NCBI GenBank assembly: GCA_013350335.1
Contig: CM023534.1
Location: 9,701,542-9,765,541, forward strand
Direction of reading: 5' to 3'
Length of the DNA stretch: 64,000 nt
DNA from: Chimonanthus salicifolius
Taxonomy: Eukaryota; Streptophyta; Magnoliopsida; Laurales; Calycanthaceae
Both the position numbers and the translations under genes were made by a program. The notes under the pieces are model-generated. The model was not told where the DNA came from. It made no database searches and worked only from the letters and a program-made list of their open reading frames with translations. The stretch's first letter is position 1. Each line of letters starts with the position of its first letter. Below, one piece after another: positions 12,201 through 23,440 of this stretch.

Positions 12201-13285
12201 AACCACATAAAATTTCCTCAGAAATGGATACAAGCAGGAAAGAAATAATGTCTATAATTAAGTGAATGTGCACTCATATAATATGGAAAAAGAAAATAAT
12301 ACGGTAGTTTGGGGATCACAAGTTTGTAGAGGACTGAAAAATGCCCTGGGTGACAGACATGCAAGAAGGCCTGTCACTTCTCAAATCCCAACAATATTCA
12401 ATACCCCATCATGTCTACCAAGCTAAAGAACCAGATCATTAGGCTCTCCATATTACGGAGGCTGGTAACAAAAGAAAATTTGCTGTTTCAAAATAAATAA
12501 AACAATAGAAACCATGACCAATGCCTCGTGTAACATTGTCACAATAAAAGGGAATAATACTCATGATCAAACAACAAAATCACTTAATGGTTCCAAAAGC
12601 TAATCTTAATCAACCAAATCACCAAGTGAGGACATAATTAGAATGGGATGCACTTGAACTACCATCATGATTGTGCAACATAATTATTTTTTATGCTAAA
12701 ACTTGTTTAAAAGGTTAGATTTTTAGATGTGGCATGCACTACTAATATGTTAGAACAGAAAGTTTCCATGCAAACCTTGTGTGAAGAGGATATGAATTTA
12801 AGGATTCTCATCTTTTCATCTTTATCTGCAGCTGAAAACGGACTTTCACTGATCTTGGCACTTGCACTGGTAAAAGAAGGAAGATTCCAACTTTAAGGGG
12901 AAAAAGTAAAAACAGACCAAGGTTAACTTGCATTAATAAAGGGTGAGAAGAGAGTACTTCAATGAGTGTAGTTTGGCTTTTGATCTGTCTTCATCCTGTT
13001 TTTGCTTTATTTTTGCAAGCTCTTCCACTTTTTTGGTGTAGCCACACTGACCATTTAAAACAACCAGAGCTGTAATGAGTTGTTGAACACAAAAAGCAGC
13101 GGACACTCAAACAGCATCATCATCATCAGTGTCATTTTTCCATCCATATGGGGTTGCCTTCATAATTGGATGTGGCAAGCAATAACAGAAAGGTAGTGTA
13201 CTAACACCATAGAAGAACAAAATATGTTTTGAAGGTGTGATAAAGAGTTTTGGGCATCCTGCAGATTTCAGATGTCAATTACGAG

Positions 13286-13430
13286 AAATCTAGGTAACAA
13301 TGATGTTTAGCTGTGAGCTCTGTCAAGTTCCCTTTTATACCTTGGGCTCGGGCAGTGAGCTCCCTCTTTTTTTGGAATTTTCCCTCGTGAATGAACACTA
13401 ACCTTCATTCAAAAAAAAATCTAGGTAACA
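13286..13430 (+). mobile_element. 5'-truncated LINE 3' end with 14-bp target-site duplication
   Basis: aaatctaggtaaca occurs at 13286-13299 and again at 13417-13430. Between them lie about 117 bp ending in an A-run. The last part (T-run, ggaattttccctcgtgaatga, ttcattc, poly-A) resembles the 3' end of the LINE at 1-2756 (T-run, gtatttcccttttgaatt, poly-A). This is a typical dead-on-arrival L1 insertion, within a SNAPC3 intron. Confidence 0.85.
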
Positions 13431-13582
13431 CTCACCACCAATTATAGATTTCTGATTGAGCCATGGACATCTGAACATAAGAAGTGCACAAAGTAATTAT
13501 GGGCAAATGACTTTGTGGGGCCTTAATCCCATCCCTCATTAGAATTACTTAGAACAATAAAAAGTGGTATTCACAGACACGA

Positions 13583-13810
13583 ACACACACCCCCACCCAC
13601 CACACACACACACACACACACACACCAAAAAATGAAATAAAACCACTTTAAGAAGTCCATCAAATTTTAGATGCCATAACATGCACTAAACTCTAGCAGA
13701 GTAATATCATGACACACACACACCCACACACACCACAAAATGAAATAAAACCACGTTAAGCAGTCCAGCAAATTTTAGATGCCATAAAATGCACTAAACT
13801 CTAGCAGAGT
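13583..13810. repeat. (CA)n tracts and tandem duplication of an about 75-bp unit
   Basis: The unit beginning aaaatgaaataaaaccac and ending ctctagcagagt occurs at about 13627-13702 and 13736-13810 with few differences. Each copy is preceded by a CA-rich tract (main run 13601-13625, second 13712-13735). The whole CA-plus-unit block appears to have been duplicated once. Confidence 0.9.
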
Positions 13811-14269
13811 GCCTGGACCAACTGGACTGACCTAGGACAATAAAGCAATCCAAAAATGAGGCTAAAGGTTGGGTCATATAACTCAAAAATAATTTATCAA
13901 TAACACTTACTATTGAAGGTCCCCTCATAATTACATTCTGTTACAGTTCTCTTTTAAATGTCTCTTTTTCACCTTTATATCATAGTACTCTATAAGACTG
14001 GATAAAGTTCATGGATGCAATATGAAACCTGAACTAGAAAGGGACAGATGTTCAAAGGTCTCAACCTTGTCCCCTTGCGACTCTCAACCTTACGAACTCC
14101 ACCAGTACAAGGAAGTACTTCAGTAACTCCACTATTCATCCAAATTCTCCAATCATACCAAAAACTATATAAGATACCCTTTAATGACAAATAAGTGATC
14201 ATACGAAGACTAGAGTTGTAACCATTAGTGCATACTACAAAACCTTAATCTCTCTCTCTTCTCTTTTTT

Positions 14270-14432
14270 TGTTTTTTTTTTTTTTGCAAAAAATTACTAA
14301 TTTTATTGAAACGGGGGAAGAAAACCCACAAAGAGAACAGCCCAAAGAATCAGCCGGGGAAAAGGAAACAGCCCTGGTCAGGACCTGAGAAAGCAAGAAA
14401 AACACCTAGAGCGATGCCATATAACCTTTCCT
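14270..14432 (-). mobile_element. LINE 3' UTR fragment in reverse orientation
   Basis: Read on the minus strand this ends ttcccccgtttcaataaaat followed by agtaattttttgc and a poly-A, preceded by G/T-rich text containing gggctgttctctttgtgggt. That is the style of plant L1 3' ends. I found no convincing target-site duplication. It lies in SNAPC3 intron 5. Confidence 0.6.
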
Positions 14433-15126
14433 TTTCTCTTAAGAGACAAGGCACTAAGTAGTCCTAGAGCCTAAGGCACACATCTAGGCACAAGTTTAAC
14501 TTTGATAGATGCAGTTATTTAGATGCTTCAAAAAATGCGTAGATTCATTAATTTTTATCCTTATTGCAATAATGTCAACAAAGTACAATGCTCCTTGTCT
14601 AAAACACAAAATATATTGCACATAGTATGTTATATAATATATATCAATTTGAGTTTCTAATTCAAATTACTAGCAACTACTTGATGTTAACTACAATATT
14701 TACTAGCTATTACAAAATCTTCTTAAACACCAATTACAGAAAAAAATTCTAAAAAGTTGGCCTAATTAAGGTGAGCCCACCTCAGAGCTAGGCAAGCACA
14801 AAAAGGATATACAGTGTAGGTGCAGCTAAGACAGGCATTTGACCACTACACACTATTTTCATGAAATGCAACTTACTTGTATAGTGAATCTGATTCTTTT
14901 TCATACTTAATGTATTATGACTGTGTTGTAATTCAAACATGAAAGGAGCATAAATAGTAACATTAAAGCAGTATAACAATGAATGGAATCATAGTCAAAT
15001 GTAACTTCTTCGAACATTACATTTTTCAGTTGCGTTATTTCATCGACATTTGAGATAAATGCAATTATTAAAAAATTCCAACAAAGGTAAAAAGGTTAAT
15101 GGCCAAAAGTAGAAAGATATGCATAC

Positions 15127-15319
15127 TTCCAATTCTATAGTTGTGCTTCTTTTCTTCCCCTTGCTTGCACCTTGTTGACCCATACTCTCTAAAGAAGATT
15201 CATCACGCACAACAAGGTCTGAGGAGCTCAAGGACTGATGAGATTCAACCAGGTCATTTTCATTTCTTGAACTTCCTAAGCAAGCAACTCCACTGCTTGA
15301 CCCTAGAAGATCATCTGCC
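15127..15319 (-). CDS. SNAPC3-like exon 5 (serine-rich linker and basic segment)
   Basis: A 193-nt exon bounded by CAACAG| and |GTATGC that continues the frame of exon 4 (ending HSNKT). It encodes a low-complexity serine-rich linker and then a basic stretch, GASKGKKRSTTIELE. Exons 6 (13046-12958; CGYTKKVEELAKIKQKQDED) and 7 (12866-12776; DKDEKMRILKFISSSHK) continue it in phase. The motif KIKQKQDED is typical of the middle of plant SNAPC3 proteins. Confidence 0.75.
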
Positions 15320-15416
15320 CTGTTGCTAGATAATAGAAACAGTATCTTTATCAGTAAAAGTATGTTATTTTCAGACTATATTGCCCAAAAATAAAAGTGA
15401 CACTCAAGGTAACTCC

Positions 15417-15452
15417 AATAATAATAATAACAACAACAACAACAATAATACT
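15417..15452. repeat. (AAT)n/(AAC)n trinucleotide microsatellite
   Basis: A compound AAT then AAC then AAT repeat inside SNAPC3 intron 4. The asparagine-run reading frame across it is chance. Confidence 0.9.
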
Positions 15453-15789
15453 AGTAACAAAAATGAGTATAATTTAAAGCTAGTGTTGACACGTGTGAGC
15501 AGATGGTGCAAGGTAAGCAACATGAAAGTGTTATTTGTGCACGAAACATTCATAATTAATAAATGAAGTTTAGATTAAATAATTAAACATATAAAAGGGC
15601 AACGAAAAATTAGGAAGGAAAATTCAGAGTTTTAGTCCTAACAAATATAAAATATTGAAGTCACTCAACCCATACCTACATATCTTAAATAGGTGACCCA
15701 ACTCATACTCTACTTCACCCGATTAAAAACAGTTACTTAATATTCTATCCATAGTATAGTTACTTAATATTTGATCAAGTTAATATAGA

Positions 15790-17350
15790 AAGAATGGTAA
15801 ATGAGGGGATAGTGAACAAAATATCAAAAGCAAAAGTAAACCAAGCTATGAAAAAGATGAAGAAGTATAGAGAGCTAGAACTAGATGACATCCCTATCGA
15901 AATTTTGATTGTATTAGGAGAAAGTGGAGTATGTTGGTTGTCCCAATTGTTCAACAAAATTTTAACCTCAAAAACAATGCCTGGTGAGTGGTGCAAGAGC
16001 GTAGGGATCCAGATTTTATAAAAACAAAGAAGATATTCAAAGTTGTGCAAATTTTTTTTTTTTTTTTGAAAGATCAAAGTTGTGCAAATTATCAAGCAAT
16101 TAAATTATGAGTCGCACTATGAAACTTTCAGGAAAGGTAATATAGGTTTGTTTAATACAAGTGTCAAGTATTTGTAAACATCAATTTGAGTTTATGTTAA
16201 GTAGGCCAACAACAAAGATATCTTTGTACTAAGGCAACGAGAAATTCATGAAGAAGAGGAAGAACCTTTATATAGTTTGTATTGACCTAGGAAAGACCTG
16301 TGATAGAGTGTCAAAGAAATTGATGCCGAGAAATGTAAAAAGTAAATACATTCCCCACAAATGCATAGAGATTATTCAAAATATGCATGAAGGTGAAACC
16401 ACTAATGTTAAAACCGTATGTAGAGAGAGGGTGGAGTTCACTGTTGGAGTGAGACTCCTCCAAGGATCTACTTTGAGCCATATCTATTTGCACTGGTCAT
16501 GGATAACTTAACATCAAAAATCCAAAATGAAGTGTTGTGGTGCATGCTTTTTGCATATGATATAGTATTAATTAGAAACACAAAACAACAACTCAATATT
16601 GGGTTGGAATCTTGGAGAACTTTTGAGACAAATGATTTAAAAATTAGTATAAGAAAAATAGAATACATGAAATGTAACTTTAGTGGAAAAGAAGATAATA
16701 AGGGTGATTCGATAAAATTAGAAATGGCTCAGTAGCGCATTAAAATACGTTTAGATATTTGGGCTCAATGGTAGAATCTTAAGGAGGTTTTCAACATAGA
16801 TATAACTAATAGGATGGGAGTGGGCTGGGCAAATGTCGACGAGTTAGTGGAGTTTTCTGCGATAAAAAGCCTCTCATTACAAAAAAAATGATTTTATAAA
16901 AGCAGTTATCAAATCCACAATGCAATATGAAGCGAAGTGTTGGGCAATGAAGAAAAGACAAATAGGTAAAGTTAGGGATCGGAGATGTGTATGACGTTAA
17001 ATAAGTGAATTAACCCAAAAGGATGGAGTTAAAAATGACAACATTTGGATTTTTTTAAAATAGCTTCAATAGATGACAAATTGAGAGGAACTCATTCAAG
17101 GCAATTTGGTCACTTTAATAGAAGACTAGACGCGGTCTCAATGCATGTTGAGAGGCTACAGATAGTAAGCATAAGGATTAGAGGTCGACCACTAAAAATG
17201 TAGAAGGAAGGGAAAAAGAAAGATATGGTAGATAGTGAAGTGCTGATAATATCATTTATATTAAGGTCAAATGGAGAAGTAAAACTCAAAAAGCCGACCC
17301 CCAGAAAAGTGGAATTTTGGCATATGATGACTATGATAATGATGATAACT
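15790..17350 (+). mobile_element. Degenerate non-LTR retrotransposon, second type (RTE-like 3' end)
   Basis: Reverse transcriptase blocks appear in order on the plus strand but in broken frames. 15794-16021 reads AMKKMKKYRELELDDIPIEI then WLSQLFNKILTSKTMPGEW. 16248-16511 reads LYIVCIDLGKTCDRVSKKL, matching the first catalytic region (IDLEKAYDRV in live elements), then a decayed region. 16499-16735 reads EVLWCMLFAYDIVLIRNTK, where the usual FADD is FAYD. 17060-17210 holds a GHFNRRLDAVS-like C-terminal block. The 3' end reads agccgacccccagaaaagtg and then a TGATGA/TGATAA-type simple repeat instead of poly-A, as in RTE-class elements. It lies in intron 4 of the SNAPC3-like locus. Confidence 0.85.
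16037..16090 (-). mobile_element. Minimal retroposed tail with 17-bp target-site duplication
   Basis: tcaaagttgtgcaaatt is present exactly at 16037-16053 and 16074-16090. The 20 bp between is a T-run followed by gaaaga; on the minus strand this is a few bases plus poly-A. It looks like an extremely truncated retroposon inserted into the RT gene of the older LINE. Confidence 0.8.
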
Positions 17351-19859
17351 TAATATTGAATACAACTTGACTTCTAATTCATTTCCACTATCTCTAGAAC
17401 TGGACTTCTTTAAGACTACAAGTTGATTGTCTCTTAGGCTTTTCCAATGATGAGGTGGAAGGCAAAACTGGAGTGCAATTAGTTGGATTTCATCTCAAAC
17501 ATTCCCTTAGACCTGAGATTAAAGATATCTTTTCTTCAAGAAGGCTTATTTCACAAAAGATCCATTGATCTTTTGGATCTTCTCCTTTGATACATATATT
17601 TCATTTATCTTTCCAATATATAAATGAATAAATATACATACATACTACATATATGGCCCAACTTGAGCTATACCCTTTCTAAACAAATTAAAAAGAAAAT
17701 GAGCTGACCTCAGCTAATTCATTAATTAAATGGATTGGCCAATTCATATCCATCATAGGTTATTAACAAATGGGTTGATTTGTGCCTAGCAATCATTAAG
17801 AAGACTCATCTACTACATGTTTGACCCAATCAATCTATGGACATAAATATCTCATTCATCAAACCAGCACCTCCCTCTATGAGTATCACATTTTCATGGT
17901 TTCAAATTTTGTGCTAGGGTGAAATTATAAGTGGGACGTTTTTAAAGGGTCAAACCTCCACCAATATACACAAATTTTGAGTGTACATGTGGGGCAACTT
18001 TCCATTCACATCAAGTTGGGAGAACAATATGATTCATCCGTTTTGTAGACCAACGCATCGATAAACCCAACATTTAACCCCTACACAAGCATCATCTGGA
18101 TTCAATCATGCTACCCTTTGATTTTATGGTACACAAGATAACAATCAACATCAAAAAAAATTTAGACGAATTTTAATTCAAAGGTGTGGAAATTGATTGA
18201 TTGAATGTCAAATTAGGGCTATTATGATTAGGCAGTGTGTGATGTGTGTGAAGGGTTGGGTTGATCATGGGTGCACCCATTATTGGAAAAAAGGGGCATT
18301 CATAACAGGGTTTAAAAAAAATGCATGTAACTCAGTCAATCAATCAATTATTATTCAATGTTAAACATATGCAAAGAATTCTAATAATATAAATTATATT
18401 ATAAAAGAGAAGCTTAAATTTTAAAACCCAAAGTATTAAAAAAACAGCACACACCCAAAAACACAAAAATTGAAAATTATAAATTGCAAATCACTTACTA
18501 AAAGACAAATAACTTGGTGATTCCTAAAGGCCTCCTTTCAACATAAGGGTAAATGACATCTTTTCACGCAGATAAATTGTTGCACACCAAAAATTAAGAT
18601 GACCATAATTAAGCTCAACAAGATGAACAAGGGAAATCACCTCACATTAGAAAAAAGAGCACACAGATAGGTAGAAGATCCTGGCTTTTGAATACACAAT
18701 AGTCCGGAGGCTAAAAGGGGTGATGGAACTACACTTTCTATAAAATGATATGTAGAAGGTTGTTCACTTTTTGCTCATCAAAAAGGATTAGTCGTAGGAG
18801 GAAGGAAAGACAAGGGCTACCAGCTGAAGTAACATTTGTGAGCCACAAAAAGAAGAGAAGTGGATTGAGAAAACAAATTGAGTAAAAATGAAAGGGTAAA
18901 TTGAGTAACAAATTGTGTCTGACAAGGAACCCCCCTCAACTGCTTCTTTCAAGCATCTAGATTCTCCCGGTAATGAAATAGCAAATGAGCCTCGTGTATC
19001 CAACTCCAGCACTAACAGTGATGAATCTCGATCCAAGAACAACAGTAATTGGTGTTTTCTTAGCTCCTATTCATTGCTCATAGGCACTCCCCTAGCTCAG
19101 CAAAGGCCTTCTTCAGCAATATCCATCCACTAACATCCCTCACCCATCATCAGCCAGTAGTGGCGAGGATGAAAACAGGTTCAAGAAGACAGAATCATAA
19201 GTCTCAAATTGTGCAGTATTATCATCTATGCAGCAGAGTACATGTACTTGTGTTGGAACCAATACAATGGTAAAGGTTGTCTTAGTCATGCATATGATTA
19301 AAAGTAGGATTAGTAGTTGTCAGTAGTTGAAGATCAAGCAAATAGTAAAATAGAAAGGACTGGACATATCACGTTTTAAAGTTCCTCTTTATTTTTATTT
19401 TTAATTAAATTTCAAAGGTTCTGTGAAATGGCTAGGTGCAAAGTGTAAACCAACATTGCCCAATATATGTGACCAATGCTGGCTTCACAACTCAATTTAT
19501 GCTCTCTTTTTTTTTATAATGATTTGATTGCTTTTAGTATCTTCTCATAGTATTTGTTACTTACAAGTTCATATTGGAATTGAAGCCATACCTTAAATAT
19601 GACGCAGGACACGATATAGAGTGACCCTAAATGCCTAAATTTAGTTTTCTAAATATTAAGAGGGGTGAAAATATTGAACTCTAAGTTAAAATGGGCAAAA
19701 ATTAAAATCTAATTAATACTTGTAATTAATTAATATATACTTTACTACAAATAATCTTGTAAAATATCCACGAAATCCGACGTAAACAAATACATGGAAG
19801 ATTTAATAAAAAAGGGTCTTCAAGTGGCAGGTTAAAAGGCAGGACAGCAAAGGAGAGGT
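17351..19859. other. SNAPC3 intron 4, no distinct feature
   Basis: Moderately AT-rich intron sequence. I see no exon with splice sites and family similarity, no tRNA-like promoter and no clear terminal repeats. Short open frames near 18790-19130 have no recognisable similarity. Confidence 0.5.
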
Positions 19860-20396
19860 CTAAATGGGATGGACAACACTGTAGGATGGACTTAAGGGGT
19901 TGGTGGGGCCTGCACGTGGTCCAAAAAGGGGGTTTGAGGGAGGGGCGATGATTTCAATGCTGGTTTTGGGGTGAAGGAAGTGGTGTTAGGACTGATGACA
20001 GGTGGCGGCAGCAAGTAGGGGAAGCAAGGAATGTACCACAGTAGTGGGAATGGTTTTAAGATGGGGCGGAAGCAAGGCACAGATGGGTAAGGGTTTATGG
20101 CAGCAAGGAGGAGGGCTAAGGAGGGTTACAAGCAGCAAATGAGGGATCTAGGAAGGGACGGCAGCACCCTTAGGGAATGGGGCAGGTCTGAAGGCAGATC
20201 TGGGGGACAGGAGAGGGGCAAAAACAGATCTAGCTCAAGGCAGGGAGGGGCGAAACTGATGGGAAGGATTAGAAGAGGAGGCGGAAGCAAGGAAGAGACA
20301 TGGGAAGGTCGTAAGCAAAGGACAGCAAAAGGGATGGTGTCGGCTGTGGTTAAGAAAGAAGAAAACAAAGAGGAGAGAAGAAGAAGAAGATAGAAG
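19860..20396 (+). other. Strongly purine-biased (G/A-rich) tract
   Basis: For over 500 bp the plus strand is dominated by G and A, with runs such as ggagggctaaggagggttac and ending in a GAAGAA repeat at about 20380-20393. The opposing open frames across it (98 and 80 aa) are low-complexity by-products. It is followed at 20397-20520 by a mixed-sequence segment containing ttttcgtcgcataagcaacg and then atttcattcatcaaat, reminiscent of retrotransposon or UTR sequence, but I cannot assign it. Confidence 0.7.
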
Positions 20397-21275
20397 TGGA
20401 CTGTAGCCCGAGACGAAAGGATGGCTCCACGCTAGACTTCACACCAAAAGAAGGCCTCATGCCAAAGGAATCGCTCCCAAGTATTTTCGTCGCATAAGCA
20501 ACGAAAGAAAACTTCAATTTCATTCATCAAATAGGTGTCAATTCTGTATGAAGGGGTTATATCACATGTATAATCAGTTAAAAACATGAAAAAGACCAAA
20601 ATACCTTTAAATAAACAAATATCAAAATATCCCCAATGAATAGAAAGCTCTAATATGTAAAATCAATAAATTTTCTTAAACAAAACCAACTATTGGACTA
20701 AACAAATAAATGAAAGAAAAAATACAATCATGAAAAGTTGGAAATCCTAAATCTAAGTATAGAAATTTGTTAAATATGGAAACTCGTGTGGTGCTCCGCA
20801 TCATAATACTTTTGGAACATATCAAATCATGACTTTGAGAAACCTTGAAGCATGATTTTTTATATCAATGCGAACATCTCAATTTGTAAAAGGCATGGGC
20901 TAGCTCCAAATTCATTTGTGGGTCACCTAGCTCTAAGGCATGAGTACTATGTTAAGCCTAGTAATTTCCATTTTTCCCCTTTTATTTAATTTTTTTTTCT
21001 AAAGTAGCAATTAGGTTTTATAGTTTAAAATGCATTACTGGTTGGCAATATGTAATTAGAAACTCTAATTAATATGGGTTGATAAAATGCTTGCATACAA
21101 TGCATATCATATAACGTGCTTTGGATAACGATATTGTACCCTATTAATATTTGTGTCATAAAGACAAAAAATAATCAATGTAGCATACATGCACATGTGT
21201 TAACAAATCCTGGATTTGACTTTATGAGTTGGGGTTCTAAAATCCTATATTGAAACTGGAATTTTGATATTCAGT

Positions 21276-21475
21276 AAGGTAACCCGGGAGGGTTGGTTCG
21301 GCAATTAAGAACCCGCTTGAGATGTTGGAGATCTTGGGTTTAATTCACTCTCAACAAAAAAAGGGTCACTCTCCCCATAGTGCTATCCAGCGTGTGTGGA
21401 TTGGGGGTTTGCACGTGCCTCGAGGATTAGTCAGGTGCTCTAAGAGGCCTAGACACCTTGGTCTTCAAAAAATAA
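21276..21475 (+). mobile_element. tRNA-derived SINE
   Basis: A tRNA-like head (ggttggttcggcaattaaga ... gatcttgggtttaattcact) gives a diverged box A and box B. It is followed by a body containing gcctcgaggattagtcaggt and gcctagacaccttggtcttc, and an A-rich tail. The same 3' body is found inverted at 37138-37352. Flanking cagtaagg and cagagtaagg suggest a worn target-site duplication. SNAPC3 intron 4. Confidence 0.75.
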
Positions 21476-22374
21476 AATAGACAGAGTAAGGCTTCAATTA
21501 TACGATTCAACAATAATAGCAATAATAGCAGAGTAGGCACAAACTTGCCTTCATAAAGAAATGACCCAAAAAAACTTAAAAAAACTAGAGTAAGTAGTCA
21601 ATTTGGAATCATAGAATACCACGTAAAGATTAAATATATCTGTACATGAGGGGCACTGGCTATCTGATCAAGCATAAGTTAGTTTCTTTATGTGTTCTAA
21701 ACCATACAAGAATATATGCAACTCAAGGAGGAAATCTTGTGACAACCCTGCAATAAATTTGACAGCTTTCTCAAGGAACAAATACTAGTATAGCAATAAA
21801 AGGGAAAAAAAGGTAAAGTACTGAGTACAACATGATTTGAATATCAACAGATTCTGAAAAAATATGAAAATTAGAAAGCATAATGCGATAGAGAAAGATG
21901 AACACATCTAACATGTTACTTACGTTTTATTGGAGTGTTCTTCTGGAATTTGTGATGAACCATCAGTTTGAACAGCATTCTGAAGACAGACATACAAAAG
22001 AAATCAAGTGTAACATGTGTCTGATGACATCTTCAGAGCAGCAATCTCAAGAAAGAATACCACAGATGCTTCCTTGAAAGCTTTTTCCACCAACTCTTCC
22101 TCACTAAAAACTCTAAGCTCATCAACCCTATCATCAACCAATGTAAACAAAAAAAAAAGTTTAAATTGAAAGAACTTCATCCTGCATTCAGTTGTACAAA
22201 CAAATGCATGCACAGAAAGTATTAAAAAAATGTACAAAGCCAAAAAATAGAGTCCAGGGATAGCACACGGAGATGGATTTTAGACATAAGAATAAAGTAC
22301 TGGATATGACATGGTAAGAAAACAATGCCTACTTTGAAGTGTCAAGAGTATCATAGAATATATGTTGCATGGAC

Positions 22375-22500
22375 AAGAGTCGGTAGCACAACTGGTTAAG
22401 TTGCAAGTTCGAGACCCACAATCTGATTTGCCAAATACAATCATGAATGCCAATCCTAAATACATAGGATAAATAGCTTTGATGATGATGACGATTATGA
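22375..22500 (+). mobile_element. tRNA-derived SINE with an RTE-style TGATGATGA tail
   Basis: The head contains ggtagcacaactggttaag (box A) and caagttcgagacccac (box B) about 30 bp apart. It ends taggataaatagctttgatg followed by a gatgatgacgat repeat. Related tails occur at about 22655-22685 and 60075-60110, and the RTE-like LINE at 17281-17350 ends similarly. Shared tails suggest it was mobilised by that LINE type. Confidence 0.72.
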
Positions 22501-22954
22501 GATAGATATCAACAAAACACCTCATGACTAGAGATGCAACTTGGGTAAGCCCCAAAACAAGCTCTAATTGTCTTATAATTTAAAATCTATATTAAAGAAG
22601 ATTATTTAAAATCTATAATTTAAACAAGCTCTAATTGACAACTCTAGATGGATGGGATAAATTCCTTTGAAATTGATGATGATTAAAAAAGAAAATACCA
22701 TATAAGCTTCATATGTTATTAATGGGAACCACGGAATAGAAAATGTGCAGACAATAGAGAATCCAAACAAATAAATAACAATACAAACTAGGATCGAAGA
22801 TGCCCAGATGCTTATATATGGGTATCATGTCAGACAGCCAAACCAAAGGTTGGTACCCAAATCAACAATTATGACCAAATTGTACAAAATATTATATTTT
22901 TCATTATAAGTTTCAACCCAAATGCAACAATGGAACAAATTTTGGAGTGCCAAA

Positions 22955-22988
22955 AAAAAAAAAAAGAGGGGGGGGGGGTGGTGGGGGG
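22955..22988. repeat. Poly-A/poly-G homopolymer junction
   Basis: An A-run followed within a few bases by a long G-rich run, just past the donor of SNAPC3-like exon 2. Base counts here may be unreliable. Confidence 0.85.
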
Positions 22989-23440
22989 AAGAAAGTAAAC
23001 TCACGAGAGTTCATCTTCAAATGCAGCTGTTGAAACCATGTGAAGTTCCGCTTGCAGGGCCTGTAAATGTTCAAAAAGTGCAGGAAGTGGAAAGAGAAAA
23101 GTGACAACATGATTTGAATTAGGGCTTGAAATCATATCTGTCAATTCATTTCGTTTAACCTTTATAGTGTAACATTTTGTTGCTTCATCTAGTTCGGTGA
23201 TCCATTTTGAAAAAGATGAACATGACGTTATAGTGTAACAATATGAATATTTAAACTAAGAAAGAAATAAATGTACATAATGAAATTTGGTGAAACGAGA
23301 CCAATGTAGGGATGAAATGGGACCAAGATGATGCCAAAATAGTAAAAATGGATAAGGAAAGGGACTACCATATTGAGTAAATATCAAATAAGTGTCGATT
23401 GTGCAGATATTATCTTGAAGAGATTTTCGTCCCTACAAAG

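Noticed and set aside
20097..20393. 98-codon Arg/Gly-rich frame and its 80-codon opposite
   Set aside because: Both arise from the purine-rich tract. No splice signals or domain; composition alone explains them.
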